From NCBI RefSeq assembly GCF_028898845.1, contig NZ_CP118574.1, positions 7,675,001 through 7,739,000 on the forward strand: 64,000 nt of DNA. The letters are read 5' to 3'. This document shows, in pieces, positions 43,060-51,509 of this stretch; within the stretch, counting starts at the first letter, position 1; every line of letters starts with the position of its first letter. The translations under genes were made by a program, and so were the position numbers. The DNA comes from Streptomyces sp. WZ-12 (lineage in GTDB: Bacteria > Actinomycetota > Actinomycetes > Streptomycetales > Streptomycetaceae). A model generated the notes under the pieces. The model was given only the letters and a program-made list of their open reading frames with translations. It was not told where the DNA came from and searched no databases.

Positions 43060-44421
43060 CTACGGCGGCGGCGCGGGGGTCGAGCCCACCGATGCGGCCG
43101 TCGTGGCCCGCCCCGCCGGCCTCACCAGGAGTGCCGCCGCCAACAGCGCCGCCGCCGTGGCCAGTACCGGACCGGTGCGCGCCCCGGCCAGGCTTCCCAA
43201 GGCGGTGGCCGCCGCCGGACCGAACGCGAAGCCCGCGCTACGGGCGAGTTGGACGGTCGAACCGGCCGTGGCCATCCGCTCCGGCCCCGCCGCATCGAGC
43301 ACCATCAACTGGGCCGGCCCGCCGTACAGCCCCATGCCGAACCCCGCCAGCGCCAGCCGCCAGCCCACCTGGAGCGGCGGCCAGTCCCCGGCCGCGGCGA
43401 GCAGGCCGAACCCGGCGGCGACCAGCGCCGCCCCGGTCACCGCCACCGGCCGGGCCCCGTAACGGTCCGCGAGTCGACCGCCCACCGGCCCCGCCACCGC
43501 CATCGCGGCCGGGAACGCGAGCAGCGTCAGCCCGGTGTCGAACGCCGAGACGCCCTCCGCGCGTTGGAGGTGCACCGCCAGCAGGAAGTGCACCGCAGCG
43601 AAGGCCATCGCGAGGGCCAGCACGGCACCGTGGATCCCGCCCGTACGGGCCGCCCGCAGCGCACCGCGCACGCGTCGCCCACCGTCACCCCGGGCCCACA
43701 GCACACCCGGCACCAGTGCGAACCCGCACAGCACCGGCCCGACCCACCCCTCGGTGAACGTCAGCCCGAGCAGCAGCGCCCCGACGGCGGTACCGGCCAG
43801 CGCGGCGTCCCGGCACTCGGCCCGCCCCGGCGCGGCCGGCCGTCCGCCCGGCGGGAGCCCGCGGCGGGCCACCCACCAGGCGAGCGCGCACAGCGGCAAC
43901 TTCACCAACAGGACGGCGCGCCAGCCCCAGTGGTCCAGCAGCACCCCGCCCAACGCCGGCCCGACGACGGCCCCGAGCGGCCCGAGCGTGGCCGGCACGC
44001 TCATCGCCCGCCCGCGCAGCTCCGGTCGTACCGCGCGGATCGCCAACAGCGGCATCAGCACGAACAGCACGGCGCCGCACGCCCCTTGGAGCAGTCGCGC
44101 CCCGATCAGCACCGCGACGGCCGGTGCGGCGGCCGCCGCCGCGCCGCACAGGCCGAAGCCGGCCAGCGCGCCGAGCGCCACGGGCCGCAACGGCGCCCGA
44201 TCGAGCCACCGCCCGGCCGGCAACAGCAGGGCCACCACCGGGAGTTGATAACCCAGCACCGCCCATTGGGCGATGGCGACCGGAACGTCGAAGCCGCCGG
44301 CGATGTCCGGCACCGCCACCGTCATCACGCCCATGTCGAACATGGCCAGGAACGAGCAGATCCCGGCGACGGCGACCAGCCCCCACCGCTCCTTCTGTCC
44401 CCCCGCCGCGTCCCGTGGCAT
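43060..44421 (-). CDS. MFS transporter (DHA2-like) of the isonitrile locus
   Basis: 453-residue exporter with about 14 hydrophobic segments. QWAVLGYQLPVVALLLPAGR (helix 2 and the start of motif A, with the conserved R-W-L-D-R), then LLQGACGAVLFVLMPLLAI and the motif-C-like GPLGAVVGPALGGVL place it in the drug:H+ antiporter group. GGAGAGGA precedes the ATG at 44421. It lies upstream of the asnB-like gene on the same strand and probably exports the isonitrile product; it may instead give self-resistance. Confidence 0.87.
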   Translation of the reverse strand: MPRDAAGGQKERWGLVAVAGICSFLAMFDMGVMTVAVPDIAGGFDVPVAIAQWAVLGYQLPVVALLLPAGRWLDRAPLRPVALGALAGFGLCGAAAAAAPAVAVLIGARLLQGACGAVLFVLMPLLAIRAVRPELRGRAMSVPATLGPLGAVVGPALGGVLLDHWGWRAVLLVKLPLCALAWWVARRGLPPGGRPAAPGRAECRDAALAGTAVGALLLGLTFTEGWVGPVLCGFALVPGVLWARGDGGRRVRGALRAARTGGIHGAVLALAMAFAAVHFLLAVHLQRAEGVSAFDTGLTLLAFPAAMAVAGPVGGRLADRYGARPVAVTGAALVAAGFGLLAAAGDWPPLQVGWRLALAGFGMGLYGGPAQLMVLDAAGPERMATAGSTVQLARSAGFAFGPAAATALGSLAGARTGPVLATAAALLAAALLVRPAGRATTAASVGSTPAPPP

Positions 44422-44671
44422 CGGCCCGTCCTCTCCTTCGGTTCGCCGCACCGGTTCGGCGCGGCGTCTGAGAGGTCGGGCGCGGAACGCTCCCAGTTCC
44501 CAGCACAACGCGGGCAATTCCGGAACCAGGCCATCGAAAGGGGATGCGGGCAAACCCAGTTAGTCGCCCCGGAACGGCCCCGAGTTCCGCCCCGCGAACG
44601 GGACAAACCTCACGCGCCGATCGACCCCCGATCGTCCGTCCGTCGCCGCCGCGAGCTGCCACGATGACGCG

Positions 44672-45283
44672 ATGACCACCCCAGCACTCCGGGCCTCCGC
44701 ACCCGACTCCCCGTCACCCGGCCGCGCCCGGCGCCCCCGGCCCTCGCCCCGCCCCCTGCCCTTCCGGCTGCTGCTGCCGGCCCCCGCGGTGCTCGGCTTC
44801 GTGGCGCTCCTGGCGCTGCTGGGCGCCCTCTCATACGCGGTGGGCAGCGCCGCCGGACCGGTGGCCCCCGGCCTCCACCCCGCCGACCGCACCCGCCCGG
44901 GCACCACCGACCCCTCCGGCAACGACCGCGACGGAACCCCCAACATGCCGGGGATGCGCGGAATGTCGGCCAAGAGTGCAGAGAGGCCCCGCGGCGCTCG
45001 GGACGTGCTGACCGTACGGGATGCGCTGGGCGCGCGGGATGTACTGGGCGCACGGGGCGGATTGGGCGCGCGGGCCACGCGGGACGTAGGGGCCATGGGG
45101 GATGTGCTGGCCGCTCGGGATGCGTTGGGCGCACGGGATGTACTGGGCGCGCGGGGTGGATTGGGTGCGCGGGGTGTGCCTGACGCACGAGGCGCCCTAC
45201 GGGCGGTGCCGTCGAGGGGCATTACCGCAACCGCGCCGCCCCTCTCCTCCCCGACCCACACGGCAACGGGGGCACGGCGATGA
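44672..45283 (+). CDS. Membrane-anchored repeat protein coupled to copper ATPase
   Basis: 203-residue protein of unknown function. A basic Pro/Arg-rich start is followed by one strong membrane helix (about residues 34-60), a short linker with NMPGMRGM (a Met motif of the type that binds Cu(I)), and from about residue 108 to 172 a repeat region in which GARDVLGARGGLGAR occurs twice with degenerate copies (ARDALGARDVLG). Its TGA overlaps the ATG of the copper ATPase (ATGA). No family recognised. The frame has Streptomyces codon bias and no Shine-Dalgarno better than GAG, so the start is tentative. Confidence 0.6.
   Translation: MTTPALRASAPDSPSPGRARRPRPSPRPLPFRLLLPAPAVLGFVALLALLGALSYAVGSAAGPVAPGLHPADRTRPGTTDPSGNDRDGTPNMPGMRGMSAKSAERPRGARDVLTVRDALGARDVLGARGGLGARATRDVGAMGDVLAARDALGARDVLGARGGLGARGVPDARGALRAVPSRGITATAPPLSSPTHTATGARR
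44996..45186 (+). repeat. Imperfect direct repeats in the membrane-protein gene
   Basis: A block of about 50 bp (GGCGC(G/A)CGGGATGTACTGGGC...) at 45027-45073 recurs at 45126-45172, flanked by shorter degenerate copies. It encodes the GARDVLGARGGLGAR units. Confidence 0.8.
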
Positions 45284-48215
45284 CCCCACAACCCCGCCCG
45301 AGGCCGCACCTCCAGAGGCCCCGCCCGACCTCGTCCGGCGGCGACGCCGCCCCCGCACATCCCCTTGCCCAAGACCCCGTCGAGCCCCCGGCGGTGGACC
45401 CGGGCCGTACCACCACCCTCGCCATCGGCGGGATGACCTGCGCCGCCTGCGTGGGCCGAGTCGAGCGGAAACTGGGCCGACTGGACGGCGTCATCGCGAC
45501 CGTGAACCTGGCCACCGAACGGGCTCGGGTCAGCCACCCCGCATCGGTCTCCATTGACGCACTCATCGCCACCATCGAGGCCGCCGGCTTTACCGCCCGG
45601 CTCCCCGTCCCCGCCCCCGCCCCGCCCACCCCCCTCCCGGACCCGCCGCCCCCGTCATCCGCCGCGTACGGCCACGACGCTCCCTCCGCAGCAGCAGCGC
45701 CTCCCAAGGCAGCACTACCTGCCACAGCACTGCCCGTAACGACGATCGTCTCGATGCCGACCGCCACCACAGCGACCGTCCCGGCGCCGATCGCCACAGC
45801 AACGACGGCCCCGGTGCCGACCGCAACAACGACGATGGCTCCGGCGCCAGTTGTCGTAACGGCGACGGCCCCGGCGGCCAGCGTCACGCCGACGCCCGCC
45901 ATGGCGACCAGCCCCACGGCAACGCCCACGCCGCCGCCTACCCCAGCGCCGACGCAGACACTCGCTCCGGCTCCCGCTCCGGCTCCCGCTCCGGCTCCCG
46001 CACCGGCTCCCGGGTCGCCACTGGTGTGGACACCCGCACCAATCCCGGCGCCGAAGTCAACATCGGTACCGATGCCGATACCGATGCCGATGCCGCCGCC
46101 CGTGTCGCCGTCCGGGCTGAGCATCGCCGGCTCTTGGTGACCGCTCTCCTCTCGCTCCCCGTCCTGTTCCTGTCGATGGTGCCCGGTTGGCAGTTCCGGA
46201 ACTGGCAGTGGCTCTGCTTCATGTTGGCTGCCCCCGTTGCCGTGTGGGGCGCGGCTCCCTTCCACGTCCGTGCGCTGCGCGGCCTCCGGCACGGTGCCGC
46301 GACCATGGACACCCTGGTGTCCCTCGGCGTCGTCGCGTCGTTCGGCTGGTCCACCTACGCGCTCTTCCTCGGGGGCGCCGGCGCGCCGGGGATGACCATG
46401 CCGTTCAGCCTGCTGCCCACGGCAGGCGACGGCACCGCCCACCTCTATCTGGAAGCCGCCGTCGGCGTCCCGTTGTTCGTGCTGGCCGGACGGCGGATGG
46501 AGGCCCGGGCCCGGCGCGGCACCGGCGCCGCGCTCCGCTCCCTGGCGGAACTGGCCACCAAGGAGGTCTCGGTGCGGGGGACGGGCGGCTCCGAACGCCG
46601 TATCCCTATCGGGTCGTTGAGGGTCGGTGACCGGTTCCTGGTGCGGCCGGGCGAGCGGGTGGCCACCGACGGCACCGTCGTCAGCGGCAGTTCGGCCCTG
46701 GATCTCTCCCTGATCAGTGGCGAGAGCCATCCCGTCGAGGTCGGACCGGGCGATGAGGTGGTCGGTGGCGCGGTCAACTCCGGCGGCCTGCTGGAGGTGC
46801 GGGCCGATGCGGTGGGTGGCGACACCCAACTGGCCCGGATCACCCGGCTCGTCGAGGACGCCCAGACCGGCAAGACCCAGGCCCAGCGGCTCGCGGACGC
46901 GGTGGCCGCGGTCTTCGTCCCCGCCGTGCTGACCATCGCGGTCACCGTCCTGGGATTCTGGCTCGGTGCGGGCGCCGACGCCCAGGCCGCGGTCACCGCA
47001 GCGGTCGCCGTGCTCGTCGTCGCGTGCCCGTGCGCCCTGGGTCTGGCGACCCCGACCGCGCTGCTGGCCGCCACCGGCCGGGGCGCCCAACTCGGCATCC
47101 TGGTCAGTGGTCCGGCGGCACTGGAACGCCTGCGCCGCATCGACACCGTCGTCCTTGACAAGACCGGTACCCTCACCACCGGCCGGATGGCCGTCAGCCA
47201 CTTCACGCCGCGGGCCGATGGTCTCGACCCGGATGATGTGCTGCGGCTCGCCGCGACCGTGGAGCAGGGCTCCGAGCACCCCGTGGCCCGCGCCGTCATC
47301 GCGCACGCCGGCGAGTGCCTCGGGACCGAGCGCACCCTCGAACCGGCCGCCGCCGTCCGCGACTTCACGGCCACGCCCGGATACGGCGTCCGCGGCGTGA
47401 TCGGCGGGCGCACGGTGACCGTCGTCCGGCCGCCGGACGACCTCACCCGACTCCCGGCCCCGCTACCGGACGCGGTCCGCGCCGCCGAATCCACCGGCCG
47501 TACCGCGGTCCTCGTCACCGTCGACGACACTCCGGAAGCCGTTCTCACCCTTGGCGACTCGCTCCGCCCCGACGGATACCGCGCCGTAGACCACCTGCGT
47601 CGACTGGGCCTGCGACCGGTGCTGGCCACCGGGGACCGCGCGGCCACCGCCCAGGCGATCGCCAGGCAACTCGCCATCACCGAGGTCCACGCCGAGGCCC
47701 GTCCCCACGACAAGGCCGCGCTGGTCACCACCCTGAAGGAACAGGGGAGTCGGGTCGCCGTCGTGGGCGACGGGGTCAATGACGCGGCGGCGCTCGCCCT
47801 CGCCGACCTCGGCATCGCCATGGGCAGCGGCACCGACGCCGCGATCGGGGCCGCCGATGTCACCCTCGTCCGCGAGGACCTCCAAGCCATCGCCGACGCC
47901 GTGCGCCTCGCGCGTCGCACACTCGCCACCATCCGTATCAACCTCCTCTGGGCGTTCGGATACAACCTCGTCACCGTGCCGCTCGCCGCCGTCGGGCTGC
48001 TCAACCCGATGCTCGCGGCGGCCGCCATGTCCGCCAGCTCCCTTCTCGTCGTCGGCAACAGCCTGCGCCTGCGCGCCTGGCAGCCATCGGCCGCTGCGCG
48101 CACGGCCCGCCGTCGCCCCGCCCGCTCGGACTCAGCCCGTCACCTCGCCACCTCCTCTTCGGGCGGCGACCTCAGCAACGCGCCCCGCAAGAGGGGAACT
48201 CGGGAGACCGTATGA
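45280..48215 (+). CDS. copA: Copper-translocating P1B-type ATPase with apparent frameshift in linker
   Basis: Cu(I)-exporting P-type ATPase encoded in two frames. Frame A (45280-about 45610) encodes an N-terminal HMA domain with GMTCAACVGRVERK (Cys54, Cys57). Frame B (open from 45558 to 48215, first start codon 46026) encodes the membrane and catalytic parts: CPC in VACPCALGLATP, DKTGT with the phosphorylated Asp, SGES (A domain), SEHPVA and GDGVNDAAAL. Both frames are open over 45558-46140, but strongly C-ending codons show that frame B is the coding frame by 45690, where it gives a His/Asp-rich linker. One missing base in the C-rich tract at 45611-45634 would join them. It overlaps the PCu(A)C gene by ATGA. 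Confidence 0.85.
45611..45634 (+). other. Likely frameshift point, C-rich tract in copA
   Basis: The tract contains C5, C4 and C6 runs directly after the HMA-domain codons. A single C more here would place the HMA domain in frame with the ATPase. It may be a sequencing or assembly error, a phase-variable slippage site or a real mutation. Confidence 0.5.
45966..46013 (+). repeat. Four 12-bp tandem repeats in copA linker
   Basis: TCCGGCTCCCGC is repeated three times (45966, 45978, 45990) with a fourth variant copy at 46002. In the ATPase frame it encodes SGSR repeats. Confidence 0.85.
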
Positions 48216-48706
48216 ATCGCTCTCACCTCGCTGCCGTCGCCGTGCCGGTCGTCACCTGCCTGGCGACCCTGGGCACCCTTACTGCCTGGGCCGCCACCGG
48301 GAACGCGGGCGCCCCCGCCCGCCTGACCGCTGCCGAGGGCCGCGTCCTGATCCCCGCCGGGAACGACGCCACCGCCGCCTTCTTCACCCTGCGCAACACC
48401 GGCGCCGCGGACGACGTCCTCACCGCCGTCACCGGCCCGCCCGGCCACCGCGCCATGCTCAGTCGCGATGTTGCCGTCGGGCGCAACGCCCGGTCCATGG
48501 CGATGGTTCAGGGCGCCACCGTTCCCGCCGGGGGCTCACTGGTCATGACGCCCACCACCCTCGACATCATGATCAGTCCGCCGCCCCGGCTCGCCCCCGG
48601 CGACCGCCTCACCTTCACCCTGCACTTCCGCGACAGCCCACCCCTCACCGTCCACGCCCGAGCGGTACGCCCCGGCGAAGAGCGGGCGGAGGGCGCGGTG
48701 GGGTGA
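48212..48706 (+). CDS. PCu(A)C-like periplasmic/extracellular copper chaperone
   Basis: 164-residue protein with an N-terminal signal/anchor (AAVAVPVVTCLATLGTLTAW) and a PCu(A)C cupredoxin-like domain: IPAGNDATAAFFTLRNTGAADDVL, then PGHRAMLS, ARSMAMV, AGGSLVMTPTTLDIMI. In the family the Cu(I) ligands are H-(M)-x10-M-x21-H-x-M; here the second His position reads L-D-I-M, so one ligand appears replaced. Its ATG overlaps the copA stop. Such chaperones deliver copper to cytochrome oxidase or scavenge it. The location after copA supports copper handling. Confidence 0.82.
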   Translation: MNRSHLAAVAVPVVTCLATLGTLTAWAATGNAGAPARLTAAEGRVLIPAGNDATAAFFTLRNTGAADDVLTAVTGPPGHRAMLSRDVAVGRNARSMAMVQGATVPAGGSLVMTPTTLDIMISPPPRLAPGDRLTFTLHFRDSPPLTVHARAVRPGEERAEGAVG

Positions 48707-49067
48707 TGCGGGGTCATTCATGGTGATGCGCGGTGAAGTGGCGGGAGCAGGTGGGTGAGAGGGGAAAACGGAGCTGGGTGAGGCGAATCAGGCGGTCGCG
48801 GGTGTGGGTATGGAGCGCGCGGCCGTCGTGAGGGACGGATCGGCGGAGGCGGCCCGGCGAGCAAGGGTTCGCCGCCGGTCTGCCTCGGCCGGAACATTCT
48901 GGGTGCGGGTGTCTCGGTTCATGACTCAACCGTACGGAGAACGGCGGCCGTTGGGGATCGGGGAAATCCCGGAAAACGCGATCAGGGAACCCTGATGCCG
49001 CCGTCGGGGGCTCAGGGGCGAGTTGAGACCCGCCCCTGAGCCCCCGTTGCTCGTCGTGCCCGACCTG
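48707..49067. other. Convergent intergenic region, 361 bp
   Basis: Between the copper chaperone (+) and the sigma factor (-). It contains a palindrome ATCAGGG-AA-CCCTGAT at 48981-48996 and the strong terminator below. A 44-codon minus-strand frame (48922-48788) exists but is weakly supported. Confidence 0.4.
49005..49046. terminator. Strong bidirectional terminator
   Basis: CGGGGGCTCAGGGGCG pairs perfectly over 16 bp with CGCCCCTGAGCCCCCG across a 10-nt loop, 21 bases beyond the end of the minus-strand sigma-factor gene. Confidence 0.88.
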
Positions 49068-49880
49068 TCAGGCCAGGGCGGCGGCGAGCCGGCGCGGTTG
49101 CCGGTCGCCCGGCAGCGGTCTCCGCTGCGTGGCACCAGCCGCTGCGGGAGCCACAACCGAGGCTGCGGGTGTGATGGAGGGAGTAGAGGCGACGAATGGG
49201 GCGCCAGCGGCCGTGGGGGCCGTGGGGGCAGTAGGGGCAGCGGGAGCAACAGGGGTTCCTGGGGCCCTAGTTCCGCTCCTCTCCGCGGTCACGCCCCCAG
49301 CCCTAGCCCCAGCCGTCATCTCCCTCTCCGTATCCGCCTCCGCCTCCGCCAAGAGCGCGATCAGCGTCTCCCGGGCGCGGGCCACCCGTGAGCGCACCGT
49401 CCCCACGGGGCAGCCCATCACCCCGGCCGCCGCCGCATACGGCAGTCCGAGCAACTGCGTCAGCACGAACGCCTCCCGCCGCTGTGCCGTCAGGGCCGTC
49501 AACAACTCGGCCAGCGCGATGCCCTCTTCGAAGCCCGGCACGCCGCGCGGCTGGACCCGCTCGGCGGCGGACTGCCAGTCGTCGGTCGCCGACAGCCGGG
49601 GCCGCACCGCATGGGTGCGGATCCGGTCCGCCACCACCCGCCGGGCGATCGTCAGCAGCCAAGTCCGCGCCGACGACCGGCCCTCGAACCGGGGCAGGCC
49701 GCGCAGCGCCCGCACATAGGTGTCCTGCACCAGGTCGTCGGCCGCCTGCGGCTCCCCGCTGAGGTGTGTGACGTAGCGCCGCACATCGAGCTGGGTGGCC
49801 CGCACGAACTGCTCGACGGCGTGCTCATTACCGTCCCGGGCGGCCAGCGCCCAGCCCGTCACCGTCTCGTCGTCACGCAT
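49068..49880 (-). CDS. ECF-type RNA polymerase sigma factor
   Basis: 270-residue sigma factor. Region 2 (about residues 22-95) shows LSGEPQAADDLVQDTYVRAL and RGLPRFEGRSSARTWLLTIARRVVADRIR; region 4 (about 125-185) shows LTAQRREAFVLTQLLGLPYA and CPVGTVRSRVARARETL. About 80 extra residues at the C-terminus are an Ala/Pro/Thr-rich tail with no fold, unusual for ECF factors of about 190 residues. It is divergent, 49 bp apart, from a ZAS zinc-finger gene, the usual anti-sigma arrangement. Proximity to the copper genes suggests metal or redox control, not shown. Confidence 0.88.
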   Translation of the reverse strand: MRDDETVTGWALAARDGNEHAVEQFVRATQLDVRRYVTHLSGEPQAADDLVQDTYVRALRGLPRFEGRSSARTWLLTIARRVVADRIRTHAVRPRLSATDDWQSAAERVQPRGVPGFEEGIALAELLTALTAQRREAFVLTQLLGLPYAAAAGVMGCPVGTVRSRVARARETLIALLAEAEADTEREMTAGARAGGVTAERSGTRAPGTPVAPAAPTAPTAPTAAGAPFVASTPSITPAASVVAPAAAGATQRRPLPGDRQPRRLAAALA

Positions 49881-49929
49881 GCCGCAACCGCCCCTCGCCG
49901 GTCCGGACCAATTCGGGGAGGATGGGGGC

Positions 49930-50268
49930 ATGCTCTGCTCGCGCATCCGTACGGCACTGTCGGCCCGCCTCGACGGCGAGGCGCTGCCCCCTGGGCTCAC
50001 CGCCCGCCGTCTCGACGACCACCTGTCGGGCTGCCGGGGCTGCCGCCAATGGGACGCCCGCGCGCGAGCGCTCACCGTGGTCGTCGGCAGCGCCGCCGGG
50101 CACGACGACGAGATGGCCGCACCGCCGGTCGCCGGCGGCGGACCGCCCCAAGCGTCCGTCGAGCCGACCCAAGCGTCCCTCGAACCGGCCCCGGAGCCCT
50201 TCGAGTCGACGTCGGCGTCCGTCGAGGCGCTGCTCGCCCGCCTCCGTTCGGGCCGTCGGGCGGGCTGA
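49930..50268 (+). CDS. Putative ZAS-type anti-sigma factor (zf-HC2)
   Basis: 112-residue soluble protein. Residues 3-42 (SRIRTALSARLDGEALPPGL, then HLSGCRGCRQW) contain the H-x3-C-x2-C zinc motif of ZAS anti-sigma factors such as RsrA. The rest is low-complexity Pro/Glu/Ala/Ser and there is no membrane segment, so it would act in the cytoplasm, releasing sigma on oxidation or metal loss. It is divergent from the ECF sigma gene with a short shared promoter region, and 30-bp repeats begin at its stop codon. GGGGG lies just before the ATG at 49930. Confidence 0.75.
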   Translation: MLCSRIRTALSARLDGEALPPGLTARRLDDHLSGCRGCRQWDARARALTVVVGSAAGHDDEMAAPPVAGGGPPQASVEPTQASLEPAPEPFESTSASVEALLARLRSGRRAG

Positions 50269-50415
50269 GCAACGGGGGAGCGTCGGCCGCTCGGTTGCGG
50301 AGCCCCGGAGCGCCGACCGCCGGATCGAGTAACTGTGGAGCGCCGCGCGTCGCGCTGAGCAAATCGGGAGCGCCAGAGACAGAGCTGAGTAACCGGGGAG
50401 TGCCGGGCGCTCGCC
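50266..50415. repeat. Five degenerate 30-bp tandem repeats
   Basis: Units start at 50266, 50296, 50326, 50356 and 50386. Consensus opening is TGAGTAAC-N3-GGAGCGCCG with GGGAGCGCC-type core most conserved; the second unit is the most diverged. The first unit overlaps the zinc-finger stop codon. The 50269-50637 interval holds nothing else I can support. Confidence 0.65.
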
Positions 50416-50637
50416 GCGGCCCGCCGGCTCCCGGTGACCGGGGGTGGGCGCAAGCGGCCGTGTCACCACCGGCGTTCGGACAGGAATCATCATGTGGAGT
50501 CCTCTGGAGTCCTTCGCGTGATCCGGTTGGCCGCGCGACGGCGCGGGCGACCGGTGAAGTAGGAGCCGGGACACCGGGCGCGGGGCAGTGGCCCGTACGC
50601 TCCGGTGGCGGTCCGGCTCGGGAATTCGACCGTGCTG

Positions 50638-51402
50638 TCAGGAGACAGCCGGCTCACGCGGGGGACCCCGCAGGGACATGGCGTGCGCCAGCAGCAACTG
50701 CCGCGCCGCACACCGCGGCTCCTGTCGGGCGGGACGCGGGCCCGGGCGGGTATCCGGGAGCACCGCCCGCAGCACCAGCAACAGGGGCGCGAACAACCAG
50801 GCGGAGACGCTCCGCACCAACCGGAACGCCGCCCGCTCCCCGCCCCACAGCCACCACGCGCTGAGCAGGGCGACGAGCAGGTGCGCGGCGAGCATCCCCA
50901 AGGCGCTGCCGTGCATGCCCATGGAGGACATGCCGGTGGAGGACATGTCCATAGAGGACCCGCCCATGTGGGCCATGGCCGAGTCGGACGTGTTCATCGC
51001 GCCCGTGCCCGCCTGCCCCAAGGGGGACAGGGCCCGCGCCGCCTCCAGGTCCGCGAGCGACAGTCCTTGAGCGCCGCAGAGCCAGGTACGCGCCCACTCG
51101 CGGGTGAGGGCCGCAGGGTCCGCGCCGGCGCCGGAAACCGCCTGCCCAAAGGAGAACGCGCTGTGCAGCACGGCCTGGGTGACCAGGGTCAGCAACCCGA
51201 CCAATACGGGACCGCGTTCACGCGCGGCGAAGCACCAGGCCCCGGCCGCGGTCGCCAGACCGGCCGCGAGCAGCATCCAGCCGGGCACCGCGGCATCCGA
51301 CATCACCGCGTGCCCGAGCGCAGCCAGGAGCACGCAGACCGCCGCGAACACCGCGGCGCGCAGCCCCCTGAGAACGTGCCCCGCATCCATGACAGGCCCC
51401 AT
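50638..51402 (-). CDS. Met-rich integral membrane protein (DUF5134-like)
   Basis: 254-residue membrane protein with about five to six helices (FAAVCVLLAALGHAVM; GWMLLAAGLATAAGAWCFAA; MLAAHLLVALLSAWWLW; LFAPLLLVLRAVL). Between the middle helices lies a non-cytoplasmic-looking loop at about residues 143-170 with about ten Met and two His, in MxM and MGM spacings (MAHMGG, SSMDMSS, SMGMHG), like the Mets motifs of Ctr copper transporters. Actinobacterial DUF5134 proteins share this layout (from memory). Starts at 51402 or 51390 are both possible. With CopA and PCu(A)C nearby it probably handles copper; this is inference. Confidence 0.75.
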   Translation of the reverse strand: MGPVMDAGHVLRGLRAAVFAAVCVLLAALGHAVMSDAAVPGWMLLAAGLATAAGAWCFAARERGPVLVGLLTLVTQAVLHSAFSFGQAVSGAGADPAALTREWARTWLCGAQGLSLADLEAARALSPLGQAGTGAMNTSDSAMAHMGGSSMDMSSTGMSSMGMHGSALGMLAAHLLVALLSAWWLWGGERAAFRLVRSVSAWLFAPLLLVLRAVLPDTRPGPRPARQEPRCAARQLLLAHAMSLRGPPREPAVS

Positions 51403-51509
51403 CGTCGCACCCCGCCCCCGGAAAGGAACCGGGAGGGGCGGCTACCGCGCGCGAGCCACCGGGGAGTCAGCGACACGTCCCGTCGCCACCTCACTACCAG
51501 GACCGGCCG

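Noticed and set aside
38236..44421. NRPS-type isonitrile lipopeptide cluster like SF2768.
   Set aside because: No adenylation-thiolation modules, acyl-ACP or non-heme isonitrile-forming oxidase gene; the synthase is of the PvcA/Dit1 type.
48788..48922. 44-codon minus-strand frame in the gap after the copper chaperone.
   Set aside because: No ribosome site, polar low-information sequence; not enough support to list as a gene.
50266..50415. CRISPR array.
   Set aside because: Repeats are contiguous and degenerate with no spacers, and no cas genes are present.
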